From assembly GCA_024708885.1 (NCBI GenBank), contig JANJXT010000063.1, positions 1 through 64,000 of the forward strand: 64,000 bases of DNA, in the 5' to 3' direction. Under the pieces are notes generated by a model that searched no databases, was not told where the DNA came from, and saw only the letters and a program-made list of their open reading frames with translations. A program made the position numbers and the translations under genes. This document shows, one piece after another, positions 25,258-35,458 of this stretch. Within the stretch, counting starts at the first letter, position 1, and each line of letters opens with the position of its first letter. The stretch comes from Thiobacillus sp. (lineage in GTDB: Bacteria; Pseudomonadota; Gammaproteobacteria; Burkholderiales; Thiobacillaceae).

Positions 25258-27681
25258 CTACTTCGTCAGCGCCATGAACAGCGCCGGCAGTTTCTCGGGC
25301 AAACGCTGGATGTTGTCGACGACCGTGTACTGGCGGCCGAAGATGTCGGTTACGTACTCGTCGGCCTTGGGGTCGAGGTTGATGCAGAAGGTGAAGATGC
25401 CCTTCTGGTCGAGTTCGCGCACGGCGCGGCGGGCGTCCTCGATGAGCAGGCGTTCGTCGGCGACGTCGACGTCGGCGGGCTGCCCGTCGGTAAGGACGAG
25501 GAGCAGCTTCTTGTCGGCCTTCTGGCCTTCCAGGTAGTGGGCGGCGTGGCGCAGGGCGGCGCCCATGCGGGTGGACCAGCCGGCCTGCATGGCGGCGAGC
25601 CGCGCCTTGACTTCGTCGCCCCAGTGCTCGCGGTAGCCCTTGATGTGCGCGTAGCGCACGTCATGGCGGGTGTTGGAACGGAAGCCGCCGATGGCGAAGG
25701 GGTCGCCGAGGTGCTCGATGGCCCAGGCGAGCAGCGATACCGCCTCCTGCGACAGCTCCAGCACGGTCTGTCCCGCGCCGGCGACGTTTTCGTTGAGCGA
25801 CTCGGAGAGGTCGAGCAGCAGGCTCACCGCGACATTGCGGCCGCTGGTGCGGTGGCTCATGTTGATGCGCGGGTCGGGGGTGGCGCCGCTCTTGAAGTCG
25901 ATGAGTGAGCGGATGGCCACGTCGAGGTCGAGCTCGCTGCCTTCCTCCTGATAGCGGACGCGCAGCTTGTCCTGCGGCTTCAGGAGGTCGAGCATGCGCT
26001 TCAGCCGCTTGGCGAGTCCGGCGTGCTTGTCGAGCAGGCGGTCGATGTCGGCGGGGTTGCCGCGCGGGTGCAGGTGCTCGTAGAGGCTCACCCAGTCGGG
26101 GCGGTAGGTCTGGCTTGCGTAGTCCCACTCCGGGTAGTGGCGCGGCGGCAGGCCCTGGATTTCCTCGCCCGGCTCGATCTTGCGCTTGGCGTCGAAGGCT
26201 TCTTCCTCGTCGCCCTCTTCGATGAATTTCCACAGCTGGCGGTTGTCGTCGCGGTAGTCGACCACGGTGTCGTCGAAGTGGACGCGAGCGAACTGGTCGC
26301 TCGGGCGGCGGGTCTTCGCGACGTAGGAGAGCGCAAGATCCGCGATGTCGCCGGTCGAGGCGTCGCCGTGGGCCATCAGCGCATGGAAGCGCGCGGCGAA
26401 GTCGTTGAGGACGGCGTCGGCATAGGCGTGATCCGGGTCGAGCAGCGCGCGCGACAGCATGGCGAGGCGGTGGCGCAGGCAGGATGTGGTTTCGGGATCG
26501 CATGCGTCTTCGACAGGCTTGGGATGCAGCGCGAGGAAGATGCGGCGCAGGCCGGGGTATTCGCGGATCAGCAGCGTCTCGACGCGGCAGTCCTCGAAAA
26601 ACTCGACCGCCATGCGTTGGAACGGGCTCCAGTTGTCCGCGATCTGCGCCTCCGACCAGCGGCGGTGGCCGACCATGTGGGCGAGTGTGGCGCGATAGCG
26701 GTCGAGACCGGAGATGACGGTTTTGCCGTCGTCCGCGTGCGGCAGAGAGGGGGGTGAAGCACCGGGAGCGGGCGGCGTGCGCCCCGCGCCCTCGGTCTCG
26801 CCCCCGCTTGCGGAGGCGGTGAATCCGCGCCCCGCTCCCTCGGGGAGAGGGTTGGGGTGAGGGAACGCGGGGGCAGGGAGAACCAGGTCGTCGTAGACGT
26901 CGGGCAGCCGCATGCCGAGCCTGTCGTAATACGGGACGGGCTTGCGGATGACGTCGAACGCCGTCGAATACGGCACCAGGTGGTGATGGTCCTGCCACAG
27001 ACCGCGCAGATAAAGGTCGAGCTTGCGCTCGACGTCGACCAGGAGCGTGCCGTGTCGCTCGCGCTGCAGCACGGCGCGGCTGTCGGCCGACTGCAGGGCG
27101 AAGTAGTCCTGCTGCCGCTCCGGGTGGTTGCGGTAGTTGCGGATGCCGTATTCGACCCAGCGCTTCAGGCCGGCGAGCGTAAGCTGGCCGAGCAGCACCG
27201 GCGCCTGCGCGAAGAATGCCGGCAGCCCCGGGCTCGGAAACGTGGTGTGATGCCCGTGGATCGAGCCGGTGGTGCGCGCCATGAAGTCGAGCGCGATATC
27301 GAGGTAGTGCTGCAGCTGTTCCTGCGACTGCAGCCGGCGCGCAACGGCTGCCAGCGTCTGCAGGAAGGGGGCGATGGCACGGCCGTTGGGTGATTTGTGC
27401 ATGGCGTGGACGGCAGCCATCACCGGCGGCAGGGCGTCTTCCCCCAGCGCCTTGGCGACCGAGGGCCATTCCTCCAGGAACACCAGGATCGGCTCCACCC
27501 CGCGCCCCATGCGGCCCAGGAAACTCGCCGCGTCGAGATAGGCGGACAGCCCCTCGCGCGTCAGCACCGCCAGCGCCTCGGCCATGGTGTCCTCGAACAC
27601 CGCCTCCACCTGCGGGAAGCCGCAGTTGAGCTGGCGCCAGTAGGCGGCCATCAGCGGGTGCTGGTAGACGGTTTCGGTCAT
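25258..27681 (-). CDS. cbbO: RuBisCO activase subunit CbbO (von Willebrand factor A domain)
   Basis: An 807-residue CbbO. The C-terminal VWA domain carries the MIDAS motif LLLDLSESLNEN and VLTDGQPADVDV. The N-terminal part is the helical CbbO region. With the AAA+ ATPase CbbQ it forms a motor that removes inhibitory sugar phosphates from RuBisCO; CbbO is the adaptor that contacts the enzyme. About 45 residues (roughly 267-312: PHPNPLPEGAGRG, then SASGGETEGAGRTPPAPGAS) come from a dispersed repeat inserted in frame. The ATG at 27681 is preferred over one inside the repeat at 27706. The gene follows cbbQ at 153 bases, with a palindromic repeat between. Confidence 0.93.
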   Translation of the reverse strand: MTETVYQHPLMAAYWRQLNCGFPQVEAVFEDTMAEALAVLTREGLSAYLDAASFLGRMGRGVEPILVFLEEWPSVAKALGEDALPPVMAAVHAMHKSPNGRAIAPFLQTLAAVARRLQSQEQLQHYLDIALDFMARTTGSIHGHHTTFPSPGLPAFFAQAPVLLGQLTLAGLKRWVEYGIRNYRNHPERQQDYFALQSADSRAVLQRERHGTLLVDVERKLDLYLRGLWQDHHHLVPYSTAFDVIRKPVPYYDRLGMRLPDVYDDLVLPAPAFPHPNPLPEGAGRGFTASASGGETEGAGRTPPAPGASPPSLPHADDGKTVISGLDRYRATLAHMVGHRRWSEAQIADNWSPFQRMAVEFFEDCRVETLLIREYPGLRRIFLALHPKPVEDACDPETTSCLRHRLAMLSRALLDPDHAYADAVLNDFAARFHALMAHGDASTGDIADLALSYVAKTRRPSDQFARVHFDDTVVDYRDDNRQLWKFIEEGDEEEAFDAKRKIEPGEEIQGLPPRHYPEWDYASQTYRPDWVSLYEHLHPRGNPADIDRLLDKHAGLAKRLKRMLDLLKPQDKLRVRYQEEGSELDLDVAIRSLIDFKSGATPDPRINMSHRTSGRNVAVSLLLDLSESLNENVAGAGQTVLELSQEAVSLLAWAIEHLGDPFAIGGFRSNTRHDVRYAHIKGYREHWGDEVKARLAAMQAGWSTRMGAALRHAAHYLEGQKADKKLLLVLTDGQPADVDVADERLLIEDARRAVRELDQKGIFTFCINLDPKADEYVTDIFGRQYTVVDNIQRLPEKLPALFMALTK
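26750..26875. repeat. Dispersed repeat inserted in frame within cbbO
   Basis: GC-rich sequence containing CCCTCGGGGAGAGGGTTGGGG. It encodes a Pro/Gly-rich stretch (PHPNPLPEGAGRG) typical of short repeats that invade coding regions without breaking the frame. Boundaries are approximate. Confidence 0.6.
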
Positions 27682-27705
27682 GGGTGGGGTCGGGAAAACC
27701 TGTTC

Positions 27706-27825
27706 ACCACAGAGACACAGAGGCACGGAGCAAACCATTCAACGCTCGGCATCCGATCGAGCGCCAGGTTTATTTCCAGCACACCCGATTCTTCTTTTTT
27801 CTCCGTGCCTCTGTGTCTCTGTGGT
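27706..27825. repeat. Palindromic repeat family A, copy 2
   Basis: A 120-bp palindrome. The left arm ACCACAGAGACACAGAGGCA pairs with the right arm TGCCTCTGTGTCTCTGTGGT at 27806-27825. It fills the space between cbbQ and cbbO; its core differs from copies 1, 3 and 4. Confidence 0.9.
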
Positions 27826-27834
27826 GAACGCATT

Positions 27835-28644
27835 TCAGGCAAACGTCGCGTCGACCGCGTGATCCAGCGTCTCGCGGATGTCGGCGTCGTCGGTGATCGG
27901 GCGCACCAGGGCCATGTAGCAGGCATCGCGCGGCTCGACGCCGTCCTTGATGAGGGTCGCGGCGTACACCAGCAGGCGGGTCGAGATGCCCTCGTCGAGC
28001 CCGTGGCCCTTGAGGTTGCGCGCGGCCTGGCCGATCTTCACCAATTTGGCGGCGACCGCGGCGTCGAGCCCGGTCTCCTGTGCCAGGATGGCGGTTTCCA
28101 GTGCCACGGCCGGGTAGTCGAAATCAAAGGCGGTGAAGCGCTGCTTGGTGGACTGCTTGAGGTCCTTCATCAGCGACTGATAGCCGGGATTGTAGGAAAT
28201 CACCAGCTGGAAATCGGGGTGCGCCTGGATCAGCTCGCCCCTCTTGTCGAGCGGCAGGGTGCGGCGGTGGTCGGTGAGCGGGTGGATGACGACGGTGGTG
28301 TCCTGGCGCGCTTCCACGATTTCATCGAGATAGCAGATCGCGCCGATGCGCGCCGCGGTGGTGAGCGGGCCGTCGAGCCAGCGGGTGCCGTTGGCTTCGA
28401 GCAGATAACGTCCCACCAGGTCGGACGCCGTCATGTCCTCGTTGCAGGCGACGGTGATCAAGGGCTTGCCAAGCCTCCACGCCATGTATTCGACGAAGCG
28501 CGACTTGCCGCACCCGGTCGGGCCTTTCACCATCACCGGCAGGCGGTTGCGGTAGGCGGCCTCGTACAGGGCGACTTCATTGCCCTGGGGCTGGTAGTAA
28601 GGTTCCTCGTGGACTTTGTACTGGTCCTTGTCGACGCTGCTCAT
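27835..28644 (-). CDS. cbbQ: RuBisCO activase ATPase CbbQ (AAA+, MoxR family)
   Basis: A 269-residue MoxR-type AAA+ ATPase. Walker A is [17 protein letters not shown] and Walker B is [15 protein letters not shown]. Sensor-type [18 protein letters not shown] and arginine-rich STKQRFTAF follow, and all are characteristic of CbbQ and NorQ. Next to cbbO, CbbQ is clear: it is the hexameric motor that remodels inhibited RuBisCO. The pair is normally placed directly after cbbLS or cbbM. Here cbbM ends 6.8 kb upstream on the same strand, with metE/metR and gene remnants between. A dyad resembling the cbbM-cbbR one lies 40-58 bases before the start. Confidence 0.95.
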   Translation of the reverse strand: MSSVDKDQYKVHEEPYYQPQGNEVALYEAAYRNRLPVMVKGPTGCGKSRFVEYMAWRLGKPLITVACNEDMTASDLVGRYLLEANGTRWLDGPLTTAARIGAICYLDEIVEARQDTTVVIHPLTDHRRTLPLDKRGELIQAHPDFQLVISYNPGYQSLMKDLKQSTKQRFTAFDFDYPAVALETAILAQETGLDAAVAAKLVKIGQAARNLKGHGLDEGISTRLLVYAATLIKDGVEPRDACYMALVRPITDDADIRETLDHAVDATFA

Positions 28645-28683
28645 GCCCTTCTCCTGCGGGTCGGTGTTCGATAGGACCGCATT

Positions 28684-28702
28684 TTATGCGGGTCATGCAT
28701 AA
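28684..28702. promoter_or_regulatory. Candidate CbbR site upstream of cbbQ
   Basis: TTATGC and GCATAA form a perfect 6-bp dyad across seven bases and include a T-N11-A core. The spacing and arms resemble TTATG-N8-CATAA in the cbbM-cbbR gap (36941-36958). It may keep cbbQO under CbbR control despite separation from cbbM; this is unproven. Confidence 0.4.
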
Positions 28703-29044
28703 ACGAAAATAATGATTTATTATTTGAAGAATAAGCTCGCGCTGATGGGTGTGCCGGATGTTCCAGATGCTGTCCGCAAAAGGCGCCAAGCAAGAATGAC
28801 AAGGACGCGTCAGGAATGCCCCCGCCCTGGAATACGCAACCGAGGGACGCGCTGATTCATTCGTCATGCCCGTCCCCGACCAAGACATTCAAGGGCAGGC
28901 TCCGGCGGGCATCCAGTGCCTTGATTCGACTGGGCTCGCGCCTGCGCGGGAACGACGAAACCCAAAGAAATCGGTATTCCATTGACGTGAAACACAGCCT
29001 AAGCCCCCCTCTCCCGCAAGCGGGAGAGGGCCGGGGGCGAGGGA
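28703..29044. other. Gap with repeats, no gene recognised
   Basis: Upstream of cbbQ. It holds an AT-rich stretch (28703-28735), a degenerate copy of the common GCGGGCATCCAG / CTGCGCGGGAACGACG type repeat (about 28858-28960) and CCCTCTCCCGCAAGCGGGAG (29006-29025). No plausible open frame was found. Confidence 0.6.
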
Positions 29045-29101
29045 AACGGATATGGCGACTCGAAGTTTCATTCCCTGAGGCGGCGAACCGCCATGTCCGT
29101 T
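29045..29101. repeat. Repeat family B, divergent copy
   Basis: AACGGATATGGCG (29045-29057) faces CGCCATGTCCGTT (29089-29101), one mismatch in 13. Arms and the adjoining CCCTCTCCC tract resemble the copies at 47037 and 55499. Confidence 0.65.
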
Positions 29102-29357
29102 AGCCTGAACACGCCCTCGGGTCCAGCACTGTGTCGGCCGACGCAGAAACCTTTTCCATGCGCAGCAAGGTGTCGGCATCAGATTGTGTGAGAGCGTCAT
29201 CGGCCATGAGCGGAACCTCTAAACCCATCCAGCCGAGAGCGCCTCGGTCTGCTGCCGGTGGCGTGCGATGGTCGCAATCAATGCGCTGCACGCCTGCTTC
29301 AGCGAGCGACAACTCTTGCCATTCAGACGCCATAACCCGCTGCCCGCAGCTTTTCAC
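29100..29357 (-). pseudogene. Chimeric remnant: HsdS N-terminus joined to DUF6978-like N-terminus
   Basis: An open frame of 85 codons made of two unrelated starts. SEWQELSLAEAGVQRIDCDH followed by RTPPAAD resembles the beginning of a type I restriction specificity subunit (HsdS). MADDALTQSDADTLLRMEKV resembles the start of a DUF6978 protein and has its own GAGGT ribosome site. Both break off. The hsdM and rhuM genes upstream on the same strand suggest a decayed type I restriction locus with an internal deletion here. Family names rest on recognition of short N-termini. Confidence 0.55.
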
Positions 29358-29360
29358 CGT

Positions 29361-30444
29361 TCATTTCTGTTCCCCCTTCGGCTTGCGCTTCACCGTCACT
29401 CTCCTTGCCGGCGCCTTGTGCTTCCGCGTTCCTGTTTCCAGCCGCTTCACGTCCTCCACCACTCGATCGAAATCGCTGGCGGCCTGGGCCTCCAGCCGGC
29501 GACGCTCAGCGTCGTGCTTCTCGAATTCGGCATGGGCGTGCCGTTCGGCGAGTTCGTGCGAAATACGTCCCGCGTGGGTAAGCACGTTGCGTTCGTTGAA
29601 TTGCAGGAAGGCGTCGAGCCGCGTCACCCAGTCCGCCATGTGCATGGTCTGCCGTCGCCGCGCCTGATCTTCGGCGAAGTCCAGGTACATGGTGACGACG
29701 CGGTTGAGTTCGCGCAGTTCTTCTTCGCCGAGGTAGTTCTTGGCGACCGTGACGTCGGCCTTGCGGATAGGGCCGGCGGGGGCGTTCTTCCAGGTGCTCA
29801 GGCCCATGTTGGGTTGCGAGGCGTCGGCGCGCAGCCTGACCAGTTCGGCGGCGGTATGGCCGTGTACGGCCCAGTGCAGTTTGTTCTGCACGGTGGCGAA
29901 GAAGGTTTGGCTCAGTTCGTGGTTGGGGTCGTAGTCGATGCTGGTGGCGTAGATGTCGGTGATCTTCTGGTAGAACAGCCGCTCCGAGGCGCGGATATCG
30001 CGGATGCGCTCCAGCAGTTCGTCGAAGTAGTCCGCGCCCAGCGTGCGACCGGCTTTGAGGCGTTCGTCGTCGAGGGTGAAGCCCTTGACCAGCAGTTCGG
30101 ACAGGCGCGCCGTGGCCCACTGGCGAAAGGCGGTGCCACGGTGCGAGCGCACCCGGTAGCCGACGGCGAGGATGGCGTCCAGGCTGTAGTGCTCCACCAT
30201 GCGGGAAACGTCCCGGCTGCCTTCACGCTGAACTATCCGGAAACTCCGGATAGTTGCCTCCGGGTCCAGTTCGCCCTCGGCGTAGATGTTGACCAGGTGT
30301 TCGTTGATGGTCTTGACCGACACCTGGTACAGCTCGGCCAGCAGGCGCTGGGACAGCCAGACGGTCTGGCCTTCCAGCCGGACTTGCAAGCGCGCCGCAC
30401 CGTCCTCGTAGATGAGGATCTGGCCGGGTTGTTGGTTCTGGCTG

Positions 30445-30455
<11 letters not shown>
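29361..30455 (-). CDS. RhuM-family protein
   Basis: A 364-residue protein of the RhuM family (virulence protein RhuM of Salmonella pathogenicity island 3). It is commonly found next to type I restriction genes, with no firmly known function. Landmarks are [20 protein letters not shown], then [34 protein letters not shown] (the core motif) and [18 protein letters not shown] basic tail ends the protein. It appears complete. It overlaps the 3' end of hsdM by 11 bases, so it was expressed with the restriction-modification genes. It may be a surviving accessory gene of a dead locus. Confidence 0.88.
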
Positions 30456-31437
<982 letters not shown>

Positions 31438-31448
31438 CGTGTCCTGTC

Positions 31449-31701
31449 CTATGTGCGTGCCGGATCGTTCAGCACGACCAGAAATTCCGTCGCCACGCCA
31501 CTGGCTCCACGCCGTGCCCATCGCGCTTGAGCTTGACCAAACCGTAGCCTTCCATCATCCGCAATGAGCGCGACAGATTGGGCACGCACCGCCCGGTGAG
31601 CGCGGCCAGCGCCGTCAGCGACTTGGGCCGCCGGTCGCGGATCAGGCGCAGCAGCGCAGCGCCCCGTTGCCCTCAGACAGCACCGCCGCCATCGTCGCCA
31701 T
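31449..31701 (-). pseudogene. Frameshifted HTH antitoxin-like fragment
   Basis: From 31701 the frame reads VLSEGNGALLRLIRDRRPKS, then LTALAALTGRCVPNLSRSLR and [20 protein letters not shown]. This is a winged-helix region like those of TumA/MarR-type antitoxins. After that point the expected ATEFLVVL ending is found in another frame, one base out. Both toxin and full N-terminus are missing. The family is suggested from the helix pattern only. Confidence 0.55.
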
Positions 31702-31769
31702 CGACGGGAACTAGACGGACGGCTACCCACGCTCGGCGGCAGGACGGCCGATCCTCGGGACGGTGGATA

Positions 31770-31985
31770 TCAACGATTCAATGCTTCATCCTTGGATGGC
31801 CTTGCGGAAGGATGGTAGCGGATGTTCTCATTCTTGCGCAGTTCGCATTTCTTCAGCGAATGGATGTTGGGGTTATAGAAGAAGATCGTGCAGCCGATGC
31901 CGGAGGCGAGCATGGCCTCCATCACCTCGTCCGCGCAGGGCGCGCGGCAGCAGCAGCGGGGCGTGCTTGAAAACACTCCGTTCAT
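31770..31985 (-). pseudogene. queH: Truncated QueH-like (epoxyqueuosine reductase) N-terminus
   Basis: Seventy-one codons, of which [20 protein letters not shown] and [20 protein letters not shown] match the N-terminal region of QueH, the iron-sulfur enzyme that makes queuosine in tRNA. A cysteine-rich segment [10 protein letters not shown] precedes it, as in the family. The homology stops after about residue 56, and the remaining catalytic cysteines are absent, so this is a remnant. Its ATG follows the metR stop directly (TGAATG). Confidence 0.7.
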
Positions 31986-32900
31986 TCATCGCGCCCTATC
32001 CGCCCGATGGCCGCGCGCCGATTCGACGAAGGCGCGCAGGTAGTCGATCTCCGCGTCGGCGTCGCGGAAGCCCAGGAAGATCCGTTTGGCCACGCCCCGG
32101 CGGCCGAGTTTCACCGCCGCCACGTCGAACTTGCCGGACTGCTCTTCCACCAGCCAGCGCGGCAGCGCGGCCACGCCGCGGCCGCTGGCGACCATCTGCA
32201 ACATGATGTCGGTGGTCTCGATGGTCTTGTGGCGTTTCGGGCCGACGCCGGCCGGGGTGAGGAAGCGGGTGTAGATGTCGAGCCGGTCGGTTTCGACCGG
32301 GTAGGTGATCAGCGTCTCGTCGGCGAGCTGCCCGGGCTGGACGTAGGCGGCGGCGCGCAGCGGGTGGCCCGGGCCGACCACCAGCACCTGTTCGTAGTCG
32401 AACACCGGCTCGAAGGCGAGGCCCGGCTTGCGCAGCGGGTCGGGCGTCACCAGCAGGTCGATTTCGTGATCGAGCAGCGCGCCGATGCCGCCGAACTGGA
32501 ATTTCTGCTTCACGTCCACGTCCACCGCCGGCCAGGCGGCCAGGTAGGGCGAAACGATCTTCAGCAGCCATGCGTAGCAGGGATGGCATTCCATGCCGAT
32601 GCGCAGCGCGCCGCGCTCGCCTCTGGCGAACTGGCCCAGGCGTTCTTCGGCGAGTTCCAGTTGCGGCAGCAGGCGGCCGGCCACTCCGAGCAGGTATTCG
32701 CCGGCCTGGGTGGGGCGCAGGCGGCGGCCCTCGCGGTGCCAGACGGCGATGCCGAGCTGGCCTTCCAGCTTGCGCACGGCGTGGCTCAACGCGGACTGGG
32801 TGAGATGCAGCGTGTCCGCCGCCGCGGTCAGGGAACCGTGCCGGGCGACGGCGCGGAGGATTTCGAGGTGGATGCGTTCCAGGGCGGACATGCCATTCAT
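31986..32900 (-). CDS. metR: LysR-type regulator of methionine synthesis, MetR
   Basis: A 304-residue LysR-type regulator. The helix-turn-helix is HGSLTAAADTLHLTQSALSH, near residues 20-40. The effector domain contains GMECHPCYAWLLKIVSPYLA, which is characteristic of MetR, and DLLVTPDPLRKPGLAFEPVF. MetR activates metE with homocysteine as co-effector. The gene is divergent from metE across 95 bases, the classical arrangement. The start could be the first Met or MSALERIHLE nine bases on. A TGAA-N5-TTCA site overlaps the first ATG, which would suit autorepression if the second is used. Confidence 0.92.
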   Translation of the reverse strand: MNGMSALERIHLEILRAVARHGSLTAAADTLHLTQSALSHAVRKLEGQLGIAVWHREGRRLRPTQAGEYLLGVAGRLLPQLELAEERLGQFARGERGALRIGMECHPCYAWLLKIVSPYLAAWPAVDVDVKQKFQFGGIGALLDHEIDLLVTPDPLRKPGLAFEPVFDYEQVLVVGPGHPLRAAAYVQPGQLADETLITYPVETDRLDIYTRFLTPAGVGPKRHKTIETTDIMLQMVASGRGVAALPRWLVEEQSGKFDVAAVKLGRRGVAKRIFLGFRDADAEIDYLRAFVESARGHRADRAR

Positions 32901-32912
32901 GAATTTTTTTCA
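32900..32912. promoter_or_regulatory. MetR-type operator
   Basis: TGAATTTTTTTCA fits the established MetR consensus TGAA-N5-TTCA. It lies in the metR-metE divergent gap, 84 bases before the metE start, and touches the first possible metR start codon. Confidence 0.7.
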
Positions 32913-32995
32913 TCGACCAATGAAACAATACCATTTTTATTCATGTAACAAGCCGCCTAGGATGCCGTCATGTTTCACTGACCACGGCATTCATC

Positions 32996-35323
32996 ATGGC
33001 TTTCACGCACAACCTCGGCTTTCCACGCATCGGCGCCCGGCGCGAACTGAAGTTCGCCCTGGAATCCTACTGGCAGGACCAATCCTCCCGCGACCAGCTC
33101 AAGGCCCTGGGCGCGGAACTGCGCCAGCGCCACTGGCGCGACCAGTCGGCCCTGGACTGGGTGCCGGTGGGCGATTTCGCCTTCTACGACCAGGTGCTGG
33201 ACATGAGCTTCACCCTGGGCAACCTGCCCGAACGGGTGCGCGGCTTCCATGGCGACGCGCTGGACAACTATTTCCGCGTCGCCCGCGGCCGCTCGGCGGC
33301 CTCTTCGGAATCTCACCGCTCGGCCCCGGCCGCCGAAACCTCGTGCTGCGGCGGCGCGTGCGGCGGCATCGCGGCCGGCGAAATGACCAAGTGGTTCGAC
33401 ACCAACTACCACTACATCGTCCCGGAATTCACCGCCGCCACCACGTTCGAGCTGGACGCCTCGCGCCTGCTGGAACAACTGGCCGAAGCCAAGGCCCTGG
33501 GCGTCAAGGCCAAGCCGGTCATCGTCGGCCCGGTGACCTATCTCGCCATCGGCAAGGCCAAGGACGGCTCCGACAAGCTGGCCCTGCTGGAACGCCTGCT
33601 GCCCGTCTATGCCCGGCTGCTCGACGCGCTGGCCGGCGCGGGCGCCGAGTGGGTGCAGATCGACGAGCCGATTCTGGTCACCGAACTGGACCGGGACTGG
33701 CAGCACGCCTTCAACGTCGCCTATCACACCCTCAAGGCGAGCCGGGCCAGGATCCTGCTGGCGACCTATTTCGGCCCGTTGCGGGACAACCTCCGCCTGG
33801 CCGCCGAACTGCCGGTGGCCGGCCTGCACCTGGACGCGGTCAACGCCCGCGAGGAGGTGATCCCGTTGCAGGACCACCTGACCGGCCTCAAGGTGCTGTC
33901 CCTGGGCGTGATCAACGGCCGCAACATCTGGAAGACCGATCTCAATACCGTGTTGGATTGGCTGGAACCGATCGCCGAGCGCCTGGGCGACCGCCTGTGG
34001 CTGGCCCCGTCCTGCTCGCTGCTGCACGTGCCGGTGGACCTGGACGGAGAACAGAAGCTGGACCCCGAAATCAAGTCCTGGCTGGCCTTCGCCAGGCAGA
34101 AGCTGGACGAACTGCGCGTCCTTGCCGTCGCCCTCAACCAGGGCCGCGCCGCGGTCGCCGCCGAGTTGGCGGCCAATCGCGCCGCCATCGACGCGCGCCG
34201 CAATTCGCCGCGCGTGCACAACCCGGCGGTCAAGGCCGCCCTGGCCGGCGTCACGCCGCAACTCGGCCAGCGCCGGAGCGCCTATCCCATTCGCGCCGCC
34301 AGGCAGGCCGCGCGGCTCAAACTGCCCGCCTTCCCCACCACCACCATCGGCTCCTTCCCGCAGACCGCCGAAATCCGCCAGGCGCGCAGCCAGTTCAAGG
34401 CCGGCGAGATCGGCGCGGCCGCCTACCAGGCCGCGATGCGGGCCGAAATCGCCCGCTGCGTGCGCGAACAGGAAGCGCTCGGGCTGGACGTGCTGGTGCA
34501 CGGCGAGGCCGAACGCAACGACATGGTGGAATACTTCGGCGAACGGCTCGACGGCTACGCCTTCAGCCAGTTCGGCTGGGTGCAGTCCTACGGCTCGCGC
34601 TGCGTCAAGCCGCCCATCCTGTTCGGCGACATCAGCCGGCCCAAGGCCATGACCGTGGCCTGGATCAGCTACGCCCAATCCCTCACCGACAAGCCGATGA
34701 AGGGCATGCTGACCGGCCCGGTCACGATCCTCAACTGGTCCTTCGTGCGCGACGACCAGCCGCGCTCGGAATCCTGCAAGCAGCTCGCCCTGGCCATCCG
34801 CCAGGAAGTGCTGGACCTGGAGAAGGCCGGCGTGCGCGTGATCCAGATCGACGAAGCCGCGCTGCGCGAGGGCCTGCCCCTGCGCAAGTCGCAGTGGAAG
34901 GAATATCTCGACTGGGCCGTGGAATCCTTCCGCATCAGCGCCAACGGCGTGGCCGACGAAACCCAGATCCACACCCACATGTGCTATTCGGAGTTCAACG
35001 ACATCCTGCCGGCCATCGCCGCCATGGACGCCGACGTCATCACCATCGAGACCTCGCGTTCCGACATGGAGCTGCTGGACGCCTTCAGGAACTTCGACTA
35101 CCCGAACGAGATCGGCCCCGGCGTCTACGACATCCATTCGCCCAACATCCCCACCGAGCACGCCATGGTGGACCTGATGCGGAAGGCCGCCGAGCGCATC
35201 CCCGCCGGACGGCTGTGGGTCAACCCGGACTGCGGCCTGAAGACCCGGCAGTGGAACGAGGTCATCCCGGCCCTGGCCCACATGGTGGCGGCAGCCAGGA
35301 GCCTGCGCGCCGGCGTCGCCTGA
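32996..35323 (+). CDS. metE: Cobalamin-independent methionine synthase MetE
   Basis: A 775-residue enzyme that transfers the methyl group of methyltetrahydropteroyl-glutamate to homocysteine, the last step of methionine synthesis. The N-terminus is [20 protein letters not shown]. The C-terminal barrel holds [32 protein letters not shown], the zinc ligands in [11 protein letters not shown] and the final-ligand region [13 protein letters not shown]. It is slightly longer than the E. coli protein because of a Ser/Cys-rich insertion (about 102-125, including SCCGGACGG) just before [17 protein letters not shown]. It is divergent from metR and presumably activated by it. A strong hairpin terminator follows. 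Confidence 0.97.
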   Translation: MAFTHNLGFPRIGARRELKFALESYWQDQSSRDQLKALGAELRQRHWRDQSALDWVPVGDFAFYDQVLDMSFTLGNLPERVRGFHGDALDNYFRVARGRSAASSESHRSAPAAETSCCGGACGGIAAGEMTKWFDTNYHYIVPEFTAATTFELDASRLLEQLAEAKALGVKAKPVIVGPVTYLAIGKAKDGSDKLALLERLLPVYARLLDALAGAGAEWVQIDEPILVTELDRDWQHAFNVAYHTLKASRARILLATYFGPLRDNLRLAAELPVAGLHLDAVNAREEVIPLQDHLTGLKVLSLGVINGRNIWKTDLNTVLDWLEPIAERLGDRLWLAPSCSLLHVPVDLDGEQKLDPEIKSWLAFARQKLDELRVLAVALNQGRAAVAAELAANRAAIDARRNSPRVHNPAVKAALAGVTPQLGQRRSAYPIRAARQAARLKLPAFPTTTIGSFPQTAEIRQARSQFKAGEIGAAAYQAAMRAEIARCVREQEALGLDVLVHGEAERNDMVEYFGERLDGYAFSQFGWVQSYGSRCVKPPILFGDISRPKAMTVAWISYAQSLTDKPMKGMLTGPVTILNWSFVRDDQPRSESCKQLALAIRQEVLDLEKAGVRVIQIDEAALREGLPLRKSQWKEYLDWAVESFRISANGVADETQIHTHMCYSEFNDILPAIAAMDADVITIETSRSDMELLDAFRNFDYPNEIGPGVYDIHSPNIPTEHAMVDLMRKAAERIPAGRLWVNPDCGLKTRQWNEVIPALAHMVAAARSLRAGVA

Positions 35324-35412
35324 CTTCCCCGGTTCAACCTGTCGTGGGAGCGGGCTTTCGTGCCCGACCGGGTATGCCCGCGATGGCGTGGATTGCACGA
35401 ATCGTGAACAAG

Positions 35413-35438
35413 AAAAAGCCCCGCGAGCGGGGCTTTTT
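35413..35438. terminator. Bidirectional rho-independent terminator
   Basis: AAAAAGCCCCGC and GCGGGGCTTTTT form a near-perfect hairpin with A and T tracts on both sides. It serves both metE (plus) and cbbM (minus), so the cbbM transcript probably ends here, before any cbbQO genes. Confidence 0.9.
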
Positions 35439-35458
35439 CCTTGCGGCGGGCGCGCGGA

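Noticed and set aside
32901-32995. Cobalamin riboswitch before metE
   Set aside because: The gap is only 95 bases, lacks B12-box-like sequence and instead has a MetR-type site with divergent metR.
32975-35398. 807-codon frame antisense to metE
   Set aside because: It is the complement of an unmistakable metE and has the His/Gly/Ala-rich composition of a shadow frame.
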